Shown here in pieces: positions 8,328-15,146 of a stretch of DNA of 64,000 bases. Source of the stretch: Chloroflexota bacterium (GTDB lineage: Bacteria > Chloroflexota > Dehalococcoidia > JACPEP01). The stretch lies in the NCBI GenBank assembly GCA_016183425.1, contig JACPEP010000042.1:62001-126000 (forward strand), in the 5' to 3' direction. The stretch's first letter is position 1. The number at the start of each line of letters is the position of its first letter. Made by a program: the position numbers and the translations under genes. Below the pieces are notes generated by a model. It saw only the letters and a list, made by a program, of their open reading frames with translations. It did not search any database and was not told where the DNA came from.

Positions 8328-8359
8328 GGGCCTATCACAACAGAGGAACCGAGGGGAAA

Positions 8360-8596
8360 TTGGCTAGACCCAGGCTGAAGAGCACGGAGAGAAGAGAGGC
8401 GCTAAGAAAGTCCCAAACGGTGCCTGTCCCACCCCTAAATGTGAGCTGTCTGGTTGTGGCGAAGGCGGACCTGGTGGCGGCGTTGCGGATTTATGTTCCC
8501 CAGTTGGCTGATATAATCTCTTTGGATGGCGAGCGTTTCCTGCTCAGCCTAGCGGAGGGCGAACCCAGGGGAGACGAGAACAGGAGGGCACCATGA
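8360..8596 (+). CDS. 78-aa cassette leader protein, unknown family (copy 1)
   Basis: 78 aa from a TTG, preceded by GAGGGGAAA. The N-terminus ARPRLKSTERR is basic; a central segment reads KADLVAALRIYVPQLADI; the tail is acidic/basic. A paralogue of exactly the same length occupies 54362-54598 at the start of cassette 2, with an identical first 11 residues after the start and clear similarity over PPLN...KADLVAAL.IYVP..AD. The stop overlaps the next start (ATGA) in both copies, implying translational coupling to the fibre gene. No signal peptide. It could be a chaperone or export/attachment factor for the downstream protein; that is inference from position only. Confidence 0.7.
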   Translation: MARPRLKSTERREALRKSQTVPVPPLNVSCLVVAKADLVAALRIYVPQLADIISLDGERFLLSLAEGEPRGDENRRAP

Positions 8597-9003
8597 CGGA
8601 CTGTATCTGTAACAATTTCCCTGCTGGACTAGGTAATGTTACTTTTGGCGCCTCTGTTGGCATCGGGATGAGTCCATCGCCAGGGCCAAGTGAAAGGTTG
8701 CAAGTTGCGGGAGGGAATATATTAGTAGGCCAGGGCTATGGATTTTACATTGGTGATGCCGGTCATGGAATTAGGACTACGCCTGGCAATCCCAACAGGG
8801 TGGACATTATAAACTACAACTGGGGTTCACCGGGAAATAGCTACTGGAGATTCGTTGATAGTGATGGAAATGTAAAGTCGTTATCGACACTTACGATGGG
8901 AGAACGGGCATTGGCACCACCAATCCCCAGGCCAAGCTCCATGTGGCGGGAGACGCTAAGCTGGATGGTGCCCTGGCTCAGATCTATGGTCGACCCAACG
9001 TAG
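8593..9003 (+). CDS. Tail-fibre-like protein, N-terminal part (frameshifted from the next gene)
   Basis: The first ~93 residues are a beta-structured fibre-like segment with the motif SVGIGMSPSPGPSERLQVAG, resembling the VGIGT..P...L.V repeats of phage tail fibres and bacterial S74-type surface proteins. After about 8865-8885 this frame turns into unrelated sequence, whereas the -1 frame continues the fibre pattern (TYDGRTGIGTTNP...LHVAGD). One missing base, for example in the GGAAAT run near 8866-8871, would explain it. So this and the following gene were or are one protein of about 680 aa. Confidence 0.6.
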   Translation: MTDCICNNFPAGLGNVTFGASVGIGMSPSPGPSERLQVAGGNILVGQGYGFYIGDAGHGIRTTPGNPNRVDIINYNWGSPGNSYWRFVDSDGNVKSLSTLTMGERALAPPIPRPSSMWRETLSWMVPWLRSMVDPT

Positions 9004-10640
9004 GTATCGCCTCAAACGACCCCAACGATGACCTGATCTTCAACTACAATGGAGCAGCGCTGTGGAAAAAAGGCGCCCAGGGCGGCGGCGCCCAGGTGGG
9101 TGGCGACCAACTGATGAAGCTGGATACCGATGGCAGCCTCTGGATGGGCAGCACGCCGCGCAAGGTCATTGATGATGGCCGGCTACGCCCTCTACGGTTA
9201 GACCCAGGGCTGACAGAATCTCCACGGAGGGACATAATGGCTACCCAGTGGACAAACCCCGTTGGGCCGGGCAGCCGAATTCTCGTCTTTGACGTTACCG
9301 AGCTGCGGAACGCTATTGATTGCAGCCGGTCAGCTTATGGTGCTCCACCCTATAGTTGGACTGACCCAACCCTTACCCCTGAGCAGACACGCATCAAAGC
9401 GGTGCATCTCACCGAGATGAGAACAGCCATTCAAGAGTTGTGGAATCAAAAGGCCATGGGAACGCTTCCAGCGTGGACAGGCGGCACGCCTACTACGGGA
9501 GGCCGGATATTAGCCAGCCACCTTACCGATCTGCGAACCTGGCTGAACCAGTACGAGACCAACACTACCGGCGCCGTCTACAACCCGCTTCGAGGGCTGC
9601 ACCTGCGAAACGCGGCAGATATGCGCCCGGCCGATGTGACGGCGGCCAGAACTTTTGCCCCCAAGATGGTGGTGGTTTTGAGCAGCGACGTTTTGCGTCC
9701 GGGGACGCTGAACTACTTAAAGGAACTTAAAGCAGGAGACCCCAGCGTTGAGATATTCGTCCGCTATTGGCCCACCACCTACCCACCCCTCACCTACACC
9801 ACCTTTGAGGGCTACAACTCATGGCAATCCATATATGGGGGTGGCGCTGCCGTCGAGAGGGCGGGCGATGTGGTGGCTCAGGATATTGTTGACCTTTACG
9901 ATTCCCTGCTCAGCAACGGGCTGCAAGTGACTCGTTTCTATCCTGGAAATGAGCCCGAGACAGAGTGGCTTAGCCCGCAGAACTCTGACTATACTTGGGG
10001 AGCCCATACGTGGGAAGACATCAAGTACTACTACCGGGACGTCTACTACTGGTTGCGTCAAAAGAAGGGAACTCGTCCCATCGAGCTCTACCCACCAGCG
10101 TTTGCCCAGTTCTCGTTTCTCGGGAAGTCGAATTATTGGCCGGATGGTACAACAAAACCAAAGACCCTCGACGACGGCACTGTTGGCGCAGATCACGTTC
10201 GCGACGTGATTGAGTACTACACTAACGATTCCCCTGACGTAGGCCGGGTGAACTGGCACAGCTACTTCTGGCCGGGCCGCCAGGCAGAACAGTCGGCTTA
10301 CAACTTTATGCCTCAATGGCTAAAGGATGACATAAACGCTGGGTACCCGGCGCGAATCACTGAGTTTGGGTGGCATCCCGATTGTTTTGACCCCCCACCT
10401 GGGTGTAACGCCAATCTGGATACCACTACCAGTCCCTGCGGTGGTACTCCCAAGTCGCTTACGTCTTGGGGTGATTATAATGATTTTGTGCGGAACCGCT
10501 CTGGCGCGGGAGGCGCCGCGGTATGGTTACTGTCTTCGCCAACTCAGGATTGGTGGCCGTGGTGCGCTTTTGTGAGTGATGGCACCGAAATGCGCCTCTG
10601 GTTCAGGCACTACGTCTGTTTCCTCAATGCCAACATTTGA
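8943..10640 (+). CDS. Fibre-repeat protein with GH-A-type glycosidase domain (continuation of the frameshifted gene)
   Basis: 565 aa from the GTG shown; homology starts upstream, near 8865. Residues 1-75 continue the fibre module. Residues 111-201 hold three 38-residue-period repeats (RILVFDVTELRNAI, RIKAVHLTEMRTAI, RILASHLTDLRTWL). Residues ~215-565 look like a (beta/alpha)8 glycoside hydrolase: candidate acid/base Glu337 in YPGNEPE and nucleophile Glu474 in ARITEFGW, the clan GH-A pattern. No signal peptide is seen. The next gene overlaps by 14 bp. Exact GH family and substrate are unknown. Confidence 0.65.
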   Translation: MAGDAKLDGALAQIYGRPNVGIASNDPNDDLIFNYNGAALWKKGAQGGGAQVGGDQLMKLDTDGSLWMGSTPRKVIDDGRLRPLRLDPGLTESPRRDIMATQWTNPVGPGSRILVFDVTELRNAIDCSRSAYGAPPYSWTDPTLTPEQTRIKAVHLTEMRTAIQELWNQKAMGTLPAWTGGTPTTGGRILASHLTDLRTWLNQYETNTTGAVYNPLRGLHLRNAADMRPADVTAARTFAPKMVVVLSSDVLRPGTLNYLKELKAGDPSVEIFVRYWPTTYPPLTYTTFEGYNSWQSIYGGGAAVERAGDVVAQDIVDLYDSLLSNGLQVTRFYPGNEPETEWLSPQNSDYTWGAHTWEDIKYYYRDVYYWLRQKKGTRPIELYPPAFAQFSFLGKSNYWPDGTTKPKTLDDGTVGADHVRDVIEYYTNDSPDVGRVNWHSYFWPGRQAEQSAYNFMPQWLKDDINAGYPARITEFGWHPDCFDPPPGCNANLDTTTSPCGGTPKSLTSWGDYNDFVRNRSGAGGAAVWLLSSPTQDWWPWCAFVSDGTEMRLWFRHYVCFLNANI

Positions 10641-11748
10641 GCAAGTCCTCAACGGCTACAGCAAAAGTGTGCATTGCATCTTGGCAGTTATGCTGCTAGT
10701 TCTGCTTCCCTTAACGGTAGCTTCGCCTTCGTTGTCCGCGGCACAGGACACACTGATAGTTAGCGGCTTTGTGTGGTACGACGACAACTTAAATGGTATT
10801 CCTGATGGGGGAGAAGAGCTTGCCGCCGCCACGGTGAAGGTTTTCTCAGGCACATATGGCAGCCAAGGGCGTCAGCCGCACGTGGTAACGACAACGAGTA
10901 GTGGCACTGATGGTAGATATACCGTCGCTTTTTCCAGACCCAGCGAAACCCCGATCTTCCTGGAGGCCAGGGCCATCAGGCCCGGTTTTCCTACCCGGTC
11001 CGAGCTAGACTACAACTATATCGTAACCACGCGTGCTCTGGATTTCTCCCGGACTGCTACGCTCAGCGTTAACCTTGGCCTCCGCCCCGGCTTTCCCTTC
11101 TATCCTCGTCCCCTCGATTATCCCATTCCCAACGGTCACTTCTTTACCCAGATGGTCTACCCCCAGAGGGGCCCGGGCTACTCCATCACCGATGACGCCG
11201 TCGCCCCCTTCTGGTCGGAGTTTCAGCACCTGGGAGAGGTTCCTTTGCTGGGCTACCCGGCATCCCGCCGCTTCCTCTGGGGCGGCTTCGTCTCTCAGGT
11301 GATGCAGAGGCAGGTCTTCCAGTGGCGGCCCGAGGCGGGCCAGGTCTACTTCGTCAACGTCTTCGATGAGCTATCCCGGGCGGGCAAAGACCCCTGGCTG
11401 CTGGCCTTCCGCCAGGTGCCTCCCCCCTTCGATACCTCCACTGATAAGGGGCTTCCCTGGGAGGAGGTGGTGGGGCGCCATCTGGCCTTATTAGATGCCG
11501 ACCCAGCCATCAAGGCCCGCTACTTCGCCGACCCCGATCCCATAGCCCACTTCGGCCTCCCCATGAGCTACGGGGACTTCGGCAACGTCTTCGTAATACG
11601 GGGCCAGCGGGCGGTGCTCCAGCACTGGAAGGTAGAGACTCCCTGGGCCCATGCGGGAGACGTGACCATCGCCAACGGGGGAGACATTGCCATCGAGGCG
11701 GGGCTGATCCCCCCTCCGGCCACCCTCCCCGAGCCGCCACCTGGCTAG
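10627..11748 (+). CDS. Secreted SdrD-B-like protein with Chloroflexota-type C-terminal surface domain
   Basis: 373 aa from the ATG at 10627, which overlaps the preceding stop; an alternative GTG at 10576 adds 17 residues. A signal peptide (CILAVMLLVLLPLTVASP) is followed by a prealbumin/SdrD B-type beta-sandwich (SGFVWYDDNLNGIPDGGEE...DGRYTVAFS). The C-terminal ~220 residues (from GHFFTQMVY through LGYPASRRF, MQRQVFQWRPE and ANGGDIAIEAGL) match a domain I recall from many Chloroflexota secreted proteins, of unknown function. The last 93 bp, beyond the stop, recur at the end of cassette 2, so this gene appears to be the conserved 3' component of the cassette. Confidence 0.72.
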   Translation: MPTFEQVLNGYSKSVHCILAVMLLVLLPLTVASPSLSAAQDTLIVSGFVWYDDNLNGIPDGGEELAAATVKVFSGTYGSQGRQPHVVTTTSSGTDGRYTVAFSRPSETPIFLEARAIRPGFPTRSELDYNYIVTTRALDFSRTATLSVNLGLRPGFPFYPRPLDYPIPNGHFFTQMVYPQRGPGYSITDDAVAPFWSEFQHLGEVPLLGYPASRRFLWGGFVSQVMQRQVFQWRPEAGQVYFVNVFDELSRAGKDPWLLAFRQVPPPFDTSTDKGLPWEEVVGRHLALLDADPAIKARYFADPDPIAHFGLPMSYGDFGNVFVIRGQRAVLQHWKVETPWAHAGDVTIANGGDIAIEAGLIPPPATLPEPPPG

Positions 11749-11773
11749 CCTGGGGTCTGTTCCCCTGCGGGGA

Positions 11774-13102
11774 CTATAGGGCATCCTGCAAGGAGCGGTT
11801 GCAGAGGTCAAGAGCCACCGAAGCATATATCTTGGCTGCTTTTATCATGTTGGGGATGCCCACCCGGAACAGGTTTATGTCGTAGGGAGCACCCTCGTAG
11901 GTGTAGCCGGTGGGGAAACCGTAGGAGATGGCGGGTATCCCCAGCTCGTTGAAGGGATTGACATCCCGCCACATGCTGACGAACTGGGAGGGCACGTTTT
12001 TGGGTGGCTCCTGGAACATCCTGGTGTGAGCGTTCACGATGGAGCTCTTCAAGGTGTCGAATCCCGCGTTCTGCCACCCCTCGTAGCCGGGGAGAAACTT
12101 GTATATCTCCACCTCCCCCTCCGTCTCCAGCTCCACCAGGATCTTCTCCAGGTCCCGCTTCATGTCCAGGGGGTTTTTGCCGGGCCGAACCCGGAAGTCG
12201 CAGTAGATGCTGCATATCTCTGGTGTGGTGTTGGGACGGGTGGGCATGCCTGCCCGGATGGCACCGATGATGGCGTTGGGGGCCACGGAGCCGCCGTCGA
12301 AGGAATAGGCGTTATCCTTCATGTACTCATAGGCGTATTGTTCAAAGCGCTCTATGTATTTTGCCATTCTCACGATGGAGTTGACGCTTTTCTCCATGGC
12401 TGGCTCGGGGCGGCGGAAGAAGGGGGTGTAGGAGTTGGGGCCGGCATATAAGGTAATCTTGAAGTAGGCGAAACCGGTCATCACGGGGACGATGGTGAAG
12501 GCGGTGGCCTCGGCGACCAGGGCGTAATCGGCCATACCACCATGGCTGACCAGGTATCTGGCTCCCAGCTCATGGGAATCGTGCTGGGGGGATTCAAACT
12601 CGTCCACCGGCGAGCCTCCCGTCTCACCAACAACGGGGGCAAGAAGGATGTCTCCCTGAAGCTGGATGCCCAGGTCTTTTATGGCTTTGGCGGCGATCAT
12701 CCAGCAGGCCATGGGGCCTTTGCAGTTGGCGATGCCGTGGCCGACCAGGGTTTCGCCCTCACGCCAGGCGCTGAGGCGTATGGGCGCCTTCCAATCCCTA
12801 ATCTTGAACTCCACACCGGGCTGAAGGCCGGCTCCGCTGTCCAGATGGCTACAGAAGATGAGGCTGCGCCCCTTGCCCGTTCCTGGGTATCTGGCGAGGA
12901 CGTTGAAACGCTCCGGGGCGCCGATTTTCTTTGGTCTAAAGCCATTCTCTTCGAACCAGGCATAGGCATAGTCACCGGCTAGCTTTTCATTTGGCTGAGC
13001 GGTGATCATGTTGGACATGTCCAGAGCCACCTTGACCAGCTCTGGCTCCAGTTGGTCAATCTTATCAAAAACCTTCTTCTCCAAAGCGTTCCCGTCTGCC
13101 AT
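11774..13102 (-). CDS. M20-family metallopeptidase (ArgE/DapE-like)
   Basis: 442 aa. M20 enzymes are di-zinc amidases such as ArgE, DapE and carboxypeptidases. The first zinc ligand motif is IFCSHLDSGAG, the bridging region is HGIANCKGPMACW, and GETGGSP holds the catalytic Glu region. The dimerisation domain spans about residues 220-350. The start follows AGGAAAGGAGCGAA. No signal peptide, so it is cytoplasmic. No arginine or lysine biosynthesis genes adjoin it, and its size suits a broad-specificity peptidase or deacylase better than a dedicated ArgE. Confidence 0.85.
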   Translation of the reverse strand: MADGNALEKKVFDKIDQLEPELVKVALDMSNMITAQPNEKLAGDYAYAWFEENGFRPKKIGAPERFNVLARYPGTGKGRSLIFCSHLDSGAGLQPGVEFKIRDWKAPIRLSAWREGETLVGHGIANCKGPMACWMIAAKAIKDLGIQLQGDILLAPVVGETGGSPVDEFESPQHDSHELGARYLVSHGGMADYALVAEATAFTIVPVMTGFAYFKITLYAGPNSYTPFFRRPEPAMEKSVNSIVRMAKYIERFEQYAYEYMKDNAYSFDGGSVAPNAIIGAIRAGMPTRPNTTPEICSIYCDFRVRPGKNPLDMKRDLEKILVELETEGEVEIYKFLPGYEGWQNAGFDTLKSSIVNAHTRMFQEPPKNVPSQFVSMWRDVNPFNELGIPAISYGFPTGYTYEGAPYDINLFRVGIPNMIKAAKIYASVALDLCNRSLQDAL

Positions 13103-13204
13103 TTCGCTCCTTTCCTTTCGACTTCGAGGTTAATCCTTTTCTTGTAGTAGCTGAGATAGAAGAATATATCCGTGGCCCAGGACTGTCAAGGCACTTTGGG
13201 AGGG

Positions 13205-13345
13205 CGTTTAGCAACGCTTTTTCGACCAACCCCCTGGCCCCCTTCCTGGCCAGGAAGGGGGTGGTGATGTATCTGGGGGACACCCCCAGACCCCCGTCAA
13301 GGGGAGCTTCGCCCCCTTGCAACCCTCATTATTAAACAGTCTCTT
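13205..13345 (-). repeat. Dispersed intergenic repeat, GGGGCGAAGC type (copy 1)
   Basis: On the minus strand: TGTTTAATAATGAGGG, then a GGGGGCGAAGCTCCCC hairpin, then GACGGGGGTCTGGGGGTGTC, then a 24-bp palindrome. The same series occurs at 40866-41015 and, degenerate, at 57075-57160; the 3' half is also at 40319-40420. All copies lie between genes. Confidence 0.7.
13238..13261. terminator. 24-bp perfect palindrome, possible terminator of the Kef gene
   Basis: CCCCCTTCCTGG (13238-13249) is followed directly by its exact reverse complement (13250-13261). It lies about 120 bp beyond the stop of the minus-strand antiporter gene. There is no clean U-run, so intrinsic termination is uncertain; it is also part of the dispersed repeat. 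Confidence 0.4.
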
Positions 13346-13379
13346 TGGGCTTGGGGTAGGGGAAGGCAGGGGGGCATGG

Positions 13380-15104
13380 CTATCCCTGGTCGGCCAGGGG
13401 CTCATGGTGTTCGTAGTGTTCTTCTCGTTTACGGCTGAGGAGATGCTGGATTTCGGGCCCGGTGACGCCGTAGCGGTGCAGGGTGTGGCGAATGAACTCC
13501 AGGGCAGCCTCAAACTGGGGGCGAACCACCTCGGCCGCTCCGGCCTGGGCCAAGTCTTGGTGGTTTCGGTAGCTCTGGGCACGGGCGATGATATCCAGTT
13601 TGGGGTTCAAGCGCTTGGCGTTGCGTACGGCCACCTCGCCGGATATAGCATCCGGGATGGTCACCGCGAGGACTCGGGCGCGGCTCAGGTTGGCTCGTTC
13701 CAATACCGCCGGGTTGGCGGCGTCTCCATATATGCAGGGGATGCCCCTTTGCCGTAATCCTTGAACGATGTGGGGATTATGCTCGATGACCAGGTAGCGA
13801 AAGCCTCTTCGCTCCAGAGCGTCGGCCAGCTCGAACCCCACACGGCCAAAGCCGCAGATGACCACGTGGTGAGATAGCATCTGCCCGGCTCCCTGGGGAT
13901 ACTCTTGATACTTCTTGCGGAAGGGATACTCCACCAGGGGTATATGCTGTAGTAGGGAGAGGAGGGGAGAGACGAGAGCCATCATAGCTGGGGTTAGAAG
14001 GAGGGTAAGAACCGCTCCGGCCAGGGTCAGGGAGTAGAGATGCTCCGATATGACGCGCTGATCCACCCCCAGGCGGGCCAAAACGAAGGAGAACTCTCCA
14101 ATCTGGCTCAGGGCCGCCCCAACCAGCAGGGCTGTTTGCCCCGGGTAGCGGAAAAGGAGAACCACCCCGGTGGTGATGATGAGCTTGCCCACTAGAATGA
14201 TGCCTACGACCAGGAGGACGACGGGGGCGTTCTGAAGTAGAAAGGTGGGGTCGATGAGCATCCCTACCGAGACGAAGAAAAAGGTGGCGAAGACGTCCCT
14301 CAGGGGCACTACCTCTGCCACCACCTGGTGGCTGAATTCCGATTCAGAGACCACCAGTCCGGCCAGGAAGGCGCCAAAGGCCAGGGAAAGCCCCAGGGCA
14401 TAGGTGCCCAGGGCGGTGCCCAGAGCAAGGCTGATGATGGTGAGCAAGAAGAGCTCTCGGGATTGGGTGGCGGCCGCTCGGAAGAGGAGGCGAGGCACCC
14501 ACCGGCTGCCCAGGTAGAAGGTGCCTGCCAGAATGAGGGCCGCTTTGGCGGCGGCAAAAATGAGCGGTAGTAGCAACTCGCCAGAGGGTTGGGCCAAAGC
14601 GGGTAGGATGATGGTCATGGGCACTACGCTCAAGTCCTGGACGATGAGGATGCCCAGGGCGATGCGACCGTGAAGAGACTCTATATCTCCCCTATCCATG
14701 AACAGGCGCAGGGCAACTACGGTGCTGGAGAGGGCGATAAGGGAGCCCAGAAAGAGACGACTCACCCCATCCAGGCCCAGTAAAAGCCCCAGAAGCCACC
14801 CCAGGCCTATGGTGAGACCGATCTGGGCTCCCCCGCCCAAAAGAGCCACCCGGCGTATAGCCCCCACCCGTGCCAAGGAGAACTCCGCCCCGAGAGCGAA
14901 CATGAGGAAGACAACCCCCATCTCGGCCAGGGTGCGTACCCGACCAACCTCCGTCAGGCCGCCTAAGACATAGGGGCCCACCACCATGCCTGCCAAAAGG
15001 TAGCCTACCATTACTGGCTGACGAAGGCGGTGGGCCACGGCGCCGCCAACCAGGGCGGCGGCCAGGGCGACCACGAAATCGATAAAGAGGGAGGGCTCAG
15101 GCAA
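13380..15104 (-). CDS. Kef-type monovalent cation/proton antiporter with RCK (TrkA-N) domain
   Basis: 574 aa. Residues ~1-385 form a 12-13-helix CPA2 antiporter domain (start EPSLFIDFVVALAAALVGG). A cytoplasmic TrkA-N domain begins about residue 412 with the Rossmann motif VICGFGRVGFELADALERRG and the acidic residue in LVIEHNP that would bind NAD(H). Such proteins (YbaL/KefB/C) exchange K+ or Na+ for H+ and are gated by nucleotides. There is no TrkA-C domain. The TTG start leaves a 42-bp gap to mfd, which is upstream on the same strand, so cotranscription is likely. Confidence 0.9.
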   Translation of the reverse strand: MPEPSLFIDFVVALAAALVGGAVAHRLRQPVMVGYLLAGMVVGPYVLGGLTEVGRVRTLAEMGVVFLMFALGAEFSLARVGAIRRVALLGGGAQIGLTIGLGWLLGLLLGLDGVSRLFLGSLIALSSTVVALRLFMDRGDIESLHGRIALGILIVQDLSVVPMTIILPALAQPSGELLLPLIFAAAKAALILAGTFYLGSRWVPRLLFRAAATQSRELFLLTIISLALGTALGTYALGLSLAFGAFLAGLVVSESEFSHQVVAEVVPLRDVFATFFFVSVGMLIDPTFLLQNAPVVLLVVGIILVGKLIITTGVVLLFRYPGQTALLVGAALSQIGEFSFVLARLGVDQRVISEHLYSLTLAGAVLTLLLTPAMMALVSPLLSLLQHIPLVEYPFRKKYQEYPQGAGQMLSHHVVICGFGRVGFELADALERRGFRYLVIEHNPHIVQGLRQRGIPCIYGDAANPAVLERANLSRARVLAVTIPDAISGEVAVRNAKRLNPKLDIIARAQSYRNHQDLAQAGAAEVVRPQFEAALEFIRHTLHRYGVTGPEIQHLLSRKREEHYEHHEPLADQG

Positions 15105-15146
15105 AGAAGATGCCTTTTGGGCACAAAGGGAGGGATCGGGGAGGCG

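Larger units (their letters stand above)
8290..11754 (+). other. Surface-protein cassette 1 (poly-G promoter, 78-aa gene, fibre/glycosidase, SdrD-B protein)
   Basis: A unit with the same architecture as 50898-54662 on the other strand. Both have a near-identical promoter and leader, a 78-aa TTG-started gene, an ATGA overlap with a tail-fibre-like VGIGT protein, a GH-A-type glycosidase domain and a shared 3' end. The 93 bp 11661-11753 recur inverted at 50898-50990 with about five mismatches, extending past the stop codon. That shared end supports treating the region as one discrete element. Confidence 0.55.
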
